NCBI GenBank assembly: GCA_964473715.1
Contig: CAYYQC010000005.1
Span: 1 to 33,971 of the forward strand
DNA length: 33,971 nt
Source of the DNA: 2-12-FULL-41-16 sp964473715
GTDB lineage: Bacteria; Patescibacteriota; Patescibacteriia; Magasanikbacterales; UBA922
Direction: 5' to 3'
Every line of letters starts with the position of its first letter. The stretch's first letter is position 1. Below are positions 24,717 to 32,597 of the stretch, piece by piece. The translations under genes were made by a program, and so were the position numbers. The notes under the pieces are model-generated. The model made no database searches, was not told the DNA's origin, and was given only the letters and a program-made list of their open reading frames with translations.

Positions 24717-24784
24717 AAAATATGTAACCTAAAACAATAAAAAGAGCTAAGTTAAGCGATAACCGTAGTAGATACTATTTTGAG

Positions 24785-24884
24785 NNNNNNNNNNNNNNNN
24801 NNNNNNNNNNNNNNNNNNNNNNNNNNNNNNNNNNNNNNNNNNNNNNNNNNNNNNNNNNNNNNNNNNNNNNNNNNNNNNNNNNNN
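24785..24884. other. Assembly gap of exactly 100 N
   Basis: A run of 100 N is the usual placeholder for a scaffold join of unknown length. Anything linking the GC-rich island to aspS is therefore inferred by the assembler and not seen in sequence. Confidence 0.98.
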
Positions 24885-24887
24885 GGG

Positions 24888-24916
24888 TTGCCAAAAGCTC
24901 TAAAACTAGCTAAAAT
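24888..24916 (+). promoter_or_regulatory. Promoter of the aspS-scpAB operon
   Basis: TTGCCA (24888-24893) and TAAAAT (24911-24916) are spaced by 17 nt. Start of RNA near 24923 gives a leader of about 20 nt, which consists mainly of two tandem copies of AGCTTAATT (24923-24931 and 24932-24940) before ATG 24944. Confidence 0.7.
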
Positions 24917-24943
24917 TGGGAAAGCTTAATTAGCTTAATTTTT

Positions 24944-26701
24944 ATGTCCTTCCGAACCCACACCTGCGGAGAATTGCGTCCTGAACATGCTGGTACTACT
25001 GTTACACTATCTGGATGGGTGCATAAGCGCCGCAATCTTGGTGGTTTGATTTTTGTTGATTTGCGTGATCGTTATGGTCTGACTCAAGTAGTATTTAATC
25101 CAGACACAGTGGCGAATTTTGCGCTCGCTGATGAGCTCAAATATGAATATGTAATTAAAGTAGTGGGTCAAGTGGTGATGCGTGCAGAAAAAACGGTGAA
25201 CGCTGAAATGAGTACTGGTGCGATTGAAATTCAGGCAGTAGAATTGGAAGTATTAAGTAAAGCCAAAACATTACCATTTGAAATTTTTGATGCACACAAA
25301 GAAGAGGAAGATGAAGAATTGCGTTTGAAATATCGGTATTTGGAATTGCGCCGCGAACATTTGAAAAATAATATTTTGTTCCGACATAAAATGATTCAGT
25401 TCATTCGGAACTTCATGGATAGTAGAAATTTTATTGAAATCTCTACGCCAATTTTAACCGTATCTTCACCAGAAGGTGCGCGTGACTTTTTGGTACCAAG
25501 TCGGATTCACCCAGGAAAATTTTACGCGCTTCCACAAGCCCCACAACAGTATAAACAATTGTTAATGGTAGGTGGAATGGACCGGTATTATCAAATTGCG
25601 CCATGTATGCGCGATGAAGATCCACGGGCTGATCGTAGCCCAGGTGAATTTTATCAATTGGATGTGGAAACCAGTTTCTTAAAGCGTGATGAATTTTTTG
25701 CACTCATGGAACCACTCTTTATTGAACTCACGGAAAAAGTAGCCGGTAAAAAAGTACAGGAAAAACCATTTCCACGCATTCCATACAAATATGTGATGGA
25801 TACGTATGGAAGTGACCGCCCAGATTTGCGTTATGATTTGAAAATTGTGGATGTGAGTGAATGGGCCAAAACCACTGGATTTAGCGTGTTTGCTGATGCT
25901 AAAGCTGTGCGCGTAATTACTGTACCAAAAGGCGCCGATTTTACTCGCAAACAAATTGATGAAGAATTTACTGAACTTGCTAAACGTAACAAAGCCAAAG
26001 GTTTGGCTTGGTTAAAATATACTACTGAGTTTGAAGGAACAATTGCGAAATTTTTTAAGCCTGAAGAATTAGAAACACTTCGCAATACCTTGAACGTTGA
26101 AGCTGGAAGTATTTTATTCTTTGTGGCAGATGAACCAATGGTGGCCTCAAAAGCCCTTGGTGCTGTTCGTGCGCTCTGTGCGGAAAAATTACAATTAGCA
26201 GATCCAAACATGATTGCTTGGGCCTGGGTCGTTGATTTCCCAATGTTTGAATGGAGTGATACTGATAATAAAATTGATTTTGGTCACAATCCATTCTCCA
26301 TGCCACAAGGTGGCTTAGAAGCTTTGAATACGCAAGATCCGCTCACGATTAATGCGGATCAATACGATATTATTGCTAATGGTTTGGAACTCTCAAGTGG
26401 TGCGGTGCGCAATAAAGATCCAGAAGTAATGTACCGCGCTTTTGAAATTGCGGGCTACACACGTGAACAAGTGAATAAAAAATTCGGTCACATGATTGAT
26501 GCCTTTGAATACGGGGCACCTCCCCACTGTGGTTTTGCGCCGGGCATTGATCGTTTGCTCATGTTATTCCTTGGCGAAAAAAATATTCGCGCCGTGATTC
26601 CATTCCCAAAAAATCAACGCGCTGAAGAGCCAATGATGGGAAGTCCAAGTGCGGTTGATGATAAACAACTCAAAGAATTGCATATTAAACTTGCGGAATA
26701 A
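24944..26701 (+). CDS. aspS: Aspartyl-tRNA synthetase, bacterial type
   Basis: The 585-residue class II enzyme starts with an OB-fold anticodon-binding domain (about 1-110; TLSGWVHKRRNLGGLIFVDL). Then come RLKYRYLELRR, class II motif 2 CMRDEDPRADRSPGEFYQLD (near 224) and a GAD-type insertion (about 305-400), which marks the bacterial form. Motif 3 CGFAPGIDRLLMLFL is near 535, with tail PFPKNQRAEEPMMG. The tail reads GSPSAVDDKQLKELHI where many relatives have DAPS-x-VD. Whether it is discriminating or also charges tRNA-Asn cannot be decided. It is the first gene after the assembly gap and has its own promoter; scpA follows after 7 nt. Confidence 0.98.
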   Translation: MSFRTHTCGELRPEHAGTTVTLSGWVHKRRNLGGLIFVDLRDRYGLTQVVFNPDTVANFALADELKYEYVIKVVGQVVMRAEKTVNAEMSTGAIEIQAVELEVLSKAKTLPFEIFDAHKEEEDEELRLKYRYLELRREHLKNNILFRHKMIQFIRNFMDSRNFIEISTPILTVSSPEGARDFLVPSRIHPGKFYALPQAPQQYKQLLMVGGMDRYYQIAPCMRDEDPRADRSPGEFYQLDVETSFLKRDEFFALMEPLFIELTEKVAGKKVQEKPFPRIPYKYVMDTYGSDRPDLRYDLKIVDVSEWAKTTGFSVFADAKAVRVITVPKGADFTRKQIDEEFTELAKRNKAKGLAWLKYTTEFEGTIAKFFKPEELETLRNTLNVEAGSILFFVADEPMVASKALGAVRALCAEKLQLADPNMIAWAWVVDFPMFEWSDTDNKIDFGHNPFSMPQGGLEALNTQDPLTINADQYDIIANGLELSSGAVRNKDPEVMYRAFEIAGYTREQVNKKFGHMIDAFEYGAPPHCGFAPGIDRLLMLFLGEKNIRAVIPFPKNQRAEEPMMGSPSAVDDKQLKELHIKLAE

Positions 26702-26708
26702 TCCGGCT

Positions 26709-27404
26709 ATGGATTTCACTTCAAAAGAATTTAATGGTCCGCTAGATCTTCTTTTGTCATTGATTGAAGAAAAAAAGAAAGATATCTCTGAGGTGGCGAT
26801 TAGTGAAGTGACTGATCAATTTCTGCAATATTTAAATGCCATGCCCGAAGATAATCGGGAAGCAGACGAAGTGGCAGATTTTTTAATTGTAGCGGCGCGA
26901 TTATTATATATAAAATCGCGCGCGCTTTTACCAATGTTTGCGCCTATTGAAGATGAAGGTCCGAGTTTGGCTGATCAATTACGGTTGTATCAACACTTTG
27001 TTAAAGTAAGCCATGATCTTAATCGCCGTTGGCTGGAAAACGCGCATAGTTATTTTCGCGCACACCCAGTAGAAATTATTATTCCCGAAGGTTTGCCAGA
27101 AAATGTTTCTTTACAATCACTGGCTGAAAGCATGACAAAATTGGTGAGTAAATTAAAACCACCAAAACCATTACCCCAAACTAAGATTGATGGTCGCGTA
27201 TCACTCAAAGAAAAAATTGAACATTTGCGCAAATTACTTGATACCCAAAGTTCATATAATTTATTAGATTCAATGTCAGAGCGGGGGAATCGTACGGAAA
27301 TTATTGTAAGTTTTTTGGCGATTTTGGAACTAGCTAAACAAAGAATTGTGCATATTAACCAAGATGAAGAGTTTGGTGATATAATAATCAACAAAAGTGT
27401 ATGA
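26709..27404 (+). CDS. scpA: Segregation and condensation protein ScpA
   Basis: The 231-residue kleisin-type protein matches ScpA: N-terminal MDFTSKEFNGPLDLLLSLIEEKKKDISEV, then VADFLIVAARLLYIKSRALLP, and the C-terminal winged helix ending LAILELAKQRIVHINQDEEFGDI. ScpA bridges SMC heads with ScpB to condense and separate chromosomes. ATG 26709 is chosen because it starts at the conserved motif; an in-frame ATG at 26649 lies inside aspS. The stop overlaps the scpB start by 4 nt (ATGA). The smc gene is not in this window. Confidence 0.96.
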   Translation: MDFTSKEFNGPLDLLLSLIEEKKKDISEVAISEVTDQFLQYLNAMPEDNREADEVADFLIVAARLLYIKSRALLPMFAPIEDEGPSLADQLRLYQHFVKVSHDLNRRWLENAHSYFRAHPVEIIIPEGLPENVSLQSLAESMTKLVSKLKPPKPLPQTKIDGRVSLKEKIEHLRKLLDTQSSYNLLDSMSERGNRTEIIVSFLAILELAKQRIVHINQDEEFGDIIINKSV

Positions 27405-27952
27405 AATCAGAATTAGAATCAGTTTTGTTTATTGCTAGTAAACCGCTTAGTCGCAAAGAACTAGGCAAGGCTTTGGGTGTGGAAATGGAAGTTTTGGAAG
27501 AAGCGGTGGTCGCTCTTAAAGAACAATATAATGATCCTGCTTCTGGTATTCATATTGTGGATACTGGTGCTGACGTACAAATGGTGACCAATCCAGCTAA
27601 TGCGGAAATTGTTGAAGATTTTACTAAACAAGAATTAATGGGCGAATTAACGCGTGCACAATTGGAAACACTCACGGTCGTTGCGTATCAGGGTCCAATT
27701 ACCCGTCCAGAAATTGAAGCGATTCGTGGGGTAAATTGCGCGATTATTTTACGCAATTTAGCAGTGCGTGGTTTGGTAGAGGAAGAGGATTCAGTGGATA
27801 AGCTAATGACTGCGTATCGAATTTCGGCAACCGCATTACGTCAGCTTGGAATTGCCACAGTATCAGAATTACCAGATTATGAAACTTTGCGAGAGCATCC
27901 GCATTTAACTGCCGCGCTTAATCCAGAAACCACTGTACAAATTCATGCCTAG
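27401..27952 (+). CDS. scpB: Segregation and condensation protein ScpB
   Basis: The 183-residue protein has two winged-helix domains as in ScpB: ESVLFIASKPLSRKELGKAL at the N-terminus, and LTRAQLETLTVVAYQGPITRPEIEAIRGVN in the second domain, which is the family's most conserved block. It dimerises and binds ScpA within the SMC complex. It overlaps scpA by 4 nt and the next gene by 8 nt, so the three are translated from one message. Confidence 0.96.
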   Translation: MKSELESVLFIASKPLSRKELGKALGVEMEVLEEAVVALKEQYNDPASGIHIVDTGADVQMVTNPANAEIVEDFTKQELMGELTRAQLETLTVVAYQGPITRPEIEAIRGVNCAIILRNLAVRGLVEEEDSVDKLMTAYRISATALRQLGIATVSELPDYETLREHPHLTAALNPETTVQIHA

Positions 27953-28976
27953 CACAACTTGGGAAAATCTTAGTTTTACTGGTCGAAGGCCGCTCATTGT
28001 TTGCGTGGCTTTTTTATTGTTTGTTGCGCTTGGTTTTGGATTGATTAAATTTGGAATTTTTTTAAGTAAAAAAAACGTAGCGAGTGCCTGGTCTGGTTTT
28101 GCTTCTTCTGTGGCAGAAAAAGTAGGTGATGTAAAAGACATTACTAGACCAAAAATCAAACCAGAAGTAGAAGTTATTCCATCGCCAAAGCGTCCAGTTT
28201 TAAATTCAGGTGCTAAAATTTTAAACCCAGCTGATTTTACAGGTCGAAATATTGTAGTGCGCGATAGTGGAACAGGGAAAATGCTTTATGGCAAGGCAGC
28301 CTATGACCCCTGGCCAATGGCTTCGGTTACCAAATTATTATCCGCTTTAGTTTTACTTGATGCGCCAATTAATTTTGCGTCCACCACTGTGGCTGCGGTT
28401 GATGGCGCGCCAGATAATGATGTGGCTATTGGTGCAACCTATTATGTAAAAGATTTGTGGAATGCTGGTTTAATTTCTTCATCAAACCGGGCTGTGCTTT
28501 CACTGGCAGATTCCACTGGTTTAACACGTGAGGAATTTGTAGGGCGAATGAATGAAAAAGCGCGGCAATTAGGAATGACTGGCACAAAAGTGGTGGAACC
28601 AACTGGTTTAGATGCGCGCAATCAATCCACGGCTGCCGATATTGCGGTATTGCTGGCCGAAGCACTTCGCAAACCTGAAATATTAGAATCAGTCCGCGTA
28701 ACAACTTATAATTTAGCAGATGTAAATGGCCGTTATGGTAAACAAATTAAAACCACAGATTGGTTATTGTCAGGTGCAATTTCTAATTTTGGCTTAGAAT
28801 TAGTAGGTGGAAAAACGGGCTATATTCCTGAATCTGGATATAATTTTGCGGCCGAAACAGTTTCTTCAACTAATCATGTGGTAGTAGTAGTACTTGGCGC
28901 CAGAAGTATAGACGCACGTTTTACAGAAGCGCGGCGCGCGGCTGAATGGGCGTATCAGAATTTTACTTGGAAGTAA
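27945..28976 (+). CDS. D-alanyl-D-alanine carboxypeptidase-like penicillin-binding protein (peptidase S11)
   Basis: The 343-residue protein has an N-terminal membrane anchor (about 17-40, LIVCVAFLLFVALGFGLIKFGIFL) and then a serine DD-peptidase domain. The three active-site motifs are present: S127-V-T-K130 (SxxK), S179-S-N181 (SxN) and K290-T-G292 (KTG) in VGGKTGYIPESGYNFA. Such enzymes trim the terminal D-Ala of peptidoglycan stem peptides outside the membrane. The C-terminal beta domain of DacA-type enzymes is missing; the protein ends soon after the catalytic domain. The start overlaps scpB by 8 nt. The hairpin at 28993-29019 ends the operon. Carboxypeptidase versus endopeptidase activity is not settled by sequence. 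Confidence 0.92.
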   Translation: MPSTTWENLSFTGRRPLIVCVAFLLFVALGFGLIKFGIFLSKKNVASAWSGFASSVAEKVGDVKDITRPKIKPEVEVIPSPKRPVLNSGAKILNPADFTGRNIVVRDSGTGKMLYGKAAYDPWPMASVTKLLSALVLLDAPINFASTTVAAVDGAPDNDVAIGATYYVKDLWNAGLISSSNRAVLSLADSTGLTREEFVGRMNEKARQLGMTGTKVVEPTGLDARNQSTAADIAVLLAEALRKPEILESVRVTTYNLADVNGRYGKQIKTTDWLLSGAISNFGLELVGGKTGYIPESGYNFAAETVSSTNHVVVVVLGARSIDARFTEARRAAEWAYQNFTWK

Positions 28977-28992
28977 TCCAGAATGAACAAAT

Positions 28993-29019
28993 AAAAAACT
29001 CCCAAATAGGGAGTTTTTT
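28993..29019. terminator. Bidirectional terminator between the D,D-carboxypeptidase and tRNA-Leu
   Basis: AAAAAACTCCC (28993-29003) and GGGAGTTTTTT (29009-29019) are exact complements with a 5-nt loop. Both strands give a T run, so it can end the plus-strand operon and the converging tRNA-Leu transcript. Confidence 0.92.
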
Positions 29020-29020
29020 G

Positions 29021-29104
29021 TGCCGCGAGAGAGAATCGAACTCTCATGACCTTGCGGTCGACGGATTTTGAGTCCGTTGCGTCTACCAGTTCCGCCATCA
29101 CGGC
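29021..29104 (-). tRNA. tRNA-Leu(CAA)
   Basis: The 84-nt minus-strand tRNA has acceptor GCCGTGA/TCGCGGC (one G-T) with discriminator A. Anticodon stem ACGGA/TCCGT carries loop CTCAAAA with anticodon CAA (codon UUG). A long class II variable arm (CGACCGCAAGGTCA) and T arm GAGAGTTCGATTCTCTC follow. CCA is not encoded. Confidence 0.96.
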
Positions 29105-29122
29105 CTGTGATTTAGCCTCAAA

Positions 29123-29151
29123 ATTATGCCATAGCCAATTGTCCTTGTCAA
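29123..29151 (-). promoter_or_regulatory. tRNA-Leu promoter, full -35 consensus and extended -10
   Basis: On the minus strand TTGACA (29151-29146) is 17 nt from CATAAT (29128-29123), with TGG before the -10. RNA would start near 29116, about 12 nt upstream of the mature tRNA. It interleaves with the plus-strand promoter at 29139-29167. Confidence 0.78.
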
Positions 29152-29167
29152 CTGAGCGTGGTATACT
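29139..29167 (+). promoter_or_regulatory. Promoter of the DUF2339-parAB operon, near-leaderless
   Basis: TTGTCC (29139-29144) and TATACT (29162-29167) have a 17-nt spacer ending in TGG (extended -10). Predicted RNA start near 29174 is about 3 nt before ATG 29177, so the message is practically leaderless. Its -35 sits inside the spacer of the divergent tRNA-Leu promoter. Confidence 0.72.
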
Positions 29168-29176
29168 TTGGGCTAT

Positions 29177-30886
29177 ATGGAAATCATCAATTTTTTAGGA
29201 TTAGCCGTGTTACTTTTTTTGGTATTGGGTTTGCGCGACCGGGTTTCTACCCTGGAATGGAAGCTTAAAGAAAAGGGTGCTGGGACTAATTCTAAACAAA
29301 ATGAACCTACTCAGGATGTTGTAACACGGTCTGTAACTGAGGAAATTCATGTCTCTACCACTCCTTCTGTACCAAATATTTTTGACCGTTTCTTTAATTG
29401 GCTCAAAGAGGATTGGATTTTAAAACTCGGCGCTTTGATTTTGTTAATTGGTTTTGGGTGGTTTGCGAGTTATGCATTTTTGAATAATTGGATTGGGCCA
29501 ATGGGCCGGATTATTTTAGGTGTTTTGGCTGGCTTAGGTATTTTAGTTTTGGGTTGGTGGCGCATTCACAAGTATGTACATCAAGGCGGAATATTTTTAG
29601 TACTTGGTTCTACTACGATTTTACTTACATTATTTGCTGCGCGTGAAGTCTATAATTTCTTTACACCGCTCACGGCTTTAATTGGCATGTTCCTAAGCAT
29701 TGTCTTTGTGGGTGTATCTAGTGTGAAATTTAAAGTGCGGTCATTGGCCCTTGCCAGTTTATTATTGGCTGCCATTGCGCCATATTTAATTAATGTACCT
29801 GCACCAAATTATATTGGTCAATTTGTATATTTATTAGTGGTAGTTTTGGGAATAATTTGGATTGTCTTCTTTACGTCTTGGCGAGAATTAAATCTGGCTG
29901 CTTTGGCTGTGGTGGCGTGGTATAGTCTGCCGCATATTACGCATTCAGTGATTGCCAATACAAATATTTTATTAGTATTGGCCTATATTTTTGGGGTCAT
30001 TTTCCTGATCACTAATATTATTGGAATTTTGCGAAGCAAAGATAAAGATCTGACTGTACAACTCATGACTGCCATTGGTACCGCTGTATTTTTACTTGTC
30101 TGGACTGTGAATGTGGGGGCAGAAGAATGGAAAAGTCTTATGATCGCTGGGTGGAGTGCGTTGTATTTACTAGGCGCGTTTTTAACTTGGGAATTAACCA
30201 AGCGCCGTGAAGCATTTTATATTTATTTTGGTGCTAGTATTATTTTGCTCGCAGCCGCGCTTTCAGTAGAATTGAGTGGACATGCATTAATTATGGCTTA
30301 TACGGCTGAGGCAATCGTGGCTACAGTGGTGACTTATTTAACTTTAAATGATATTCAAAGAGCACAGGTGGCCAGTATGTTCTTGTTGGTACCATCATTT
30401 TTATCTTTGAAAAGTTTTACATCAAATAATTGGGATTTAGGAGTTTTTCACCAGGACTTTTTTACTATTTTAATCATTGGACTTGCCTGGATTGGTTTGG
30501 GCGTATTCTTTACTTCGATTAAGGCTAGAACTGAGGGTGCTGAAAAAGAATCTGGCCCACCATACTATGTTTTTGGTTCAGTATTTTTGTACGCACTTTT
30601 GTGGCTATCGCTTCATGCTGCACTTGCCAGTGATAGCGTGGCCGTGATGATTGCCTTATTCGTCTACACTGTGATTGGAATTGGTTCATATGTGTCAGGA
30701 ATTAATAATGATGAAAAAGGTTTGAAGATTTACGGTGGTGCATTAATTGGTTTAGTCGTGGCGCGTTTATTCCTCATTGATGTGTGGCAAATGGAATTGA
30801 CTGGCCGTATTATTGTATTTTTCATGGTAGGTACCTTGCTGGTAAGTACTGCTTTTATGGGCAGAAAAACACGACAAATTCTATGA
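29177..30886 (+). CDS. DUF2339 multi-pass membrane protein
   Basis: The 569-residue product opens with a transmembrane helix (IINFLGLAVLLFLVLGL), then a heptad-like charged stretch (RVSTLEWKLKEKG) and a linker to about residue 70. After that comes EDWILKLGALILLIGFGWFASYAFLNNWIGP, the hallmark entry into the DUF2339 integral-membrane domain. Roughly 15 further hydrophobic helices fill the rest. The family is widespread and functionally uncharacterised. I take ATG 29177 as start; an in-frame TTG at 29168 would lie upstream of the predicted RNA start. Its stop overlaps the parA start (ATGA), so parA expression is coupled to this membrane protein. Confidence 0.85.
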   Translation: MEIINFLGLAVLLFLVLGLRDRVSTLEWKLKEKGAGTNSKQNEPTQDVVTRSVTEEIHVSTTPSVPNIFDRFFNWLKEDWILKLGALILLIGFGWFASYAFLNNWIGPMGRIILGVLAGLGILVLGWWRIHKYVHQGGIFLVLGSTTILLTLFAAREVYNFFTPLTALIGMFLSIVFVGVSSVKFKVRSLALASLLLAAIAPYLINVPAPNYIGQFVYLLVVVLGIIWIVFFTSWRELNLAALAVVAWYSLPHITHSVIANTNILLVLAYIFGVIFLITNIIGILRSKDKDLTVQLMTAIGTAVFLLVWTVNVGAEEWKSLMIAGWSALYLLGAFLTWELTKRREAFYIYFGASIILLAAALSVELSGHALIMAYTAEAIVATVVTYLTLNDIQRAQVASMFLLVPSFLSLKSFTSNNWDLGVFHQDFFTILIIGLAWIGLGVFFTSIKARTEGAEKESGPPYYVFGSVFLYALLWLSLHAALASDSVAVMIALFVYTVIGIGSYVSGINNDEKGLKIYGGALIGLVVARLFLIDVWQMELTGRIIVFFMVGTLLVSTAFMGRKTRQIL

Positions 30887-31662
30887 AAATAATTTCAGTG
30901 GTCAATCAAAAGGGTGGGGTAGGTAAAACTACCACGGCTATTAATTTGGCCGCAGGATTGGCTGATCTTGGTAAAAATGTTTTGTTAGTGGACATGGATC
31001 CGCAAGCGAATGCTTCTAGTGGTTTGGGTTTAACCAAAGACCGGGTGCAACATGGTATTTACGAAGCCTTGTCACAACAAAAACGTTTGCATGATATTGT
31101 TTTAAATACTTCTCACCCAGGTTTACGCGTAGCCCCAGCCACTCCGCATTTAGCAGGTGCAAATGTTGAACTGGTAACGGTGGAAAGACGCGAACGTCGC
31201 TTGGCTGAGCTGTTGGCGGAAATTCAACATGGGTATGATTATGTAATCATTGATTGTCCACCTTCACTTGGACTTTTGACAATTAATAGTTTAGTGGCAG
31301 CAGATGAATTACTCATTCCGGTGCAGGCTGAATATTATGCGCTTGAAGGTTTGGGGCAACTCTTAGAAACTATTCAATTAGTAAAAACACATGTTAAACC
31401 CGAGCTCGCAATTTTAGGTGCAGTTTTAACTATGTATGATAAACGCACGCGTTTGTCAGAAGAAGTAATGAGCGAGTTGTATAAATATTTTCCTGATACG
31501 ATTTTCCGTTCTGTAATTCCACGCACAGTGCGCTTGGCAGAAGCGCCAAGTTTTGGTCAATCAATTTTTCATTATGAACCAGGTGGCAAAGGCGCCACGG
31601 CATATCAGCGTTTAGTGCGCGAGATTGTCGACCGGCACGGAATAACTGATTCAGCAACTTAA
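30883..31662 (+). CDS. parA: Chromosome-partitioning ATPase ParA/Soj
   Basis: The 259-residue P-loop ATPase begins MKIISVVNQKGGVGKTTTA, with the deviant Walker A lysine, continues VLLVDMDPQANASSGLGL and YVIIDCPPSLGLLTINSL (Walker B/switch II), and ends with PRTVRLAEAPSFGQSI, all typical of chromosomal ParA/Soj. It cycles between DNA-bound ATP and free ADP states to move ParB-parS complexes. ATG 30883 is chosen because it starts at the conserved strand and gives the ATGA overlap; an in-frame ATG at 30784 lies within DUF2339. parB follows after 7 nt. Confidence 0.97.
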   Translation: MKIISVVNQKGGVGKTTTAINLAAGLADLGKNVLLVDMDPQANASSGLGLTKDRVQHGIYEALSQQKRLHDIVLNTSHPGLRVAPATPHLAGANVELVTVERRERRLAELLAEIQHGYDYVIIDCPPSLGLLTINSLVAADELLIPVQAEYYALEGLGQLLETIQLVKTHVKPELAILGAVLTMYDKRTRLSEEVMSELYKYFPDTIFRSVIPRTVRLAEAPSFGQSIFHYEPGGKGATAYQRLVREIVDRHGITDSAT

Positions 31663-31669
31663 TAATTAT

Positions 31670-32521
31670 ATGGCTTTAGGAAAAGGATTAGATTCGTTAA
31701 TTCCCAATGCTCGAAAAACCATGGGTGAGTCGGCTGCGGCGGCTAAAACCGATCGTGTTTGGCAAATCCCACTCACAGAAATTATTCCAAATCCCGAACA
31801 ACCTCGGCGAGTTTTTGACCATCAAGATTTAGAAGATTTGGTGGCTAGTATTAAAAAGCATGGTATCATGCAGCCAATTACGGTAACTGAACGCATGGAT
31901 GGGGGATATGAACTTATTGCTGGAGAACGCCGTTTTCGTGCTTCACAGATTGCCGGACTAGCCACAATTCCAGCCATTGTCCGCATTGCTTCGGAACAAG
32001 AAAAATTAGAATTAGCTTTGATTGAAAACATTCAACGCCAAAATTTAAATGCGATCGAAGAAGCCTTTGCGTTTAAACGTTTGATTGATGAATTTAATTT
32101 GACTCAACAAGAAGTAGCTGATCAAGTAGGGAAGAGTCGTCCGGTGGTGGCCAATACCATTCGTCTTTTGGAATTACCAGAAGAAATTCAACGTGCTTTA
32201 ATGGACGGCCGGTTATCTGCGGGAAAAGCGCGCGCGCTGTTGAGTTTGAAAAGTGTTAAAGAGCAGTTGGAAGTGTTTAATGGCATGTTAAATGAAGGCT
32301 CTACTGTGCGTGATGTAGAAGCCGCGGTGGCAGCCAAAGGCCCGGAATCGCGCAAAGGTTCAGTGCGCCGCGACCCAAATGTAGCCTCACTAGAAAATCA
32401 AATTACCGATGCGCTTGGCGCTAAAGCAACCATTCGTTTGCGTGGAGATCATGGCACGATTGAATTGCAATTTACCAGTAGAGAAGAACTCAGGAGGATT
32501 GTTGAAGAGATTAGTGAGTAA
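31670..32521 (+). CDS. parB: Chromosome-partitioning protein ParB/Spo0J
   Basis: The 283-residue product has MALGKGLDSLIP at the N-terminus (ParA-contact peptide) and IPLTEIIPNPEQPRRVFD. The CTP-binding motif is GERRFRASQIAG. The helix-turn-helix is LTQQEVADQVGKSRPVVANTIRLLEL, and a C-terminal dimerisation region carries an insertion-free linker. It binds parS and spreads as a CTP clamp. No perfect canonical parS (TGTTTCACGTGAAACA) was noticed in the window. The start has no Shine-Dalgarno. A terminator follows 28 nt after the stop. Confidence 0.97.
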   Translation: MALGKGLDSLIPNARKTMGESAAAAKTDRVWQIPLTEIIPNPEQPRRVFDHQDLEDLVASIKKHGIMQPITVTERMDGGYELIAGERRFRASQIAGLATIPAIVRIASEQEKLELALIENIQRQNLNAIEEAFAFKRLIDEFNLTQQEVADQVGKSRPVVANTIRLLELPEEIQRALMDGRLSAGKARALLSLKSVKEQLEVFNGMLNEGSTVRDVEAAVAAKGPESRKGSVRRDPNVASLENQITDALGAKATIRLRGDHGTIELQFTSREELRRIVEEISE

Positions 32522-32549
32522 TCACACCATACATACGTATTATCAATAC

Positions 32550-32579
32550 AATAAATCCGACCGAAAGGCCGGATTTATT
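32550..32579. terminator. Shared terminator between converging parB and rel
   Basis: AATAAATCCG (32550-32559) is the exact complement of CGGATTTATT (32570-32579). Inside, CC-GAAA-GG forms a short stem with a GNRA-type tetraloop after one A-C mismatch. The T tracts are broken, so termination may be moderate. Confidence 0.7.
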
Positions 32580-32597
32580 TATTAATTTTACTCCGTC

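Noticed and set aside
24661..24784. Integron attC site or gene cassette for the GC-rich island
   Set aside because: The hairpin is suggestive, but no paired RYYYAAC/GTTRRRY core sites flank it; GTTAAGC near 24755 has no matching partner at the expected distance.
29105..32597. parS site near parAB
   Set aside because: I looked for TGTTTCACGTGAAACA or close half-sites around parAB and elsewhere and saw none; the site may lie outside or differ.
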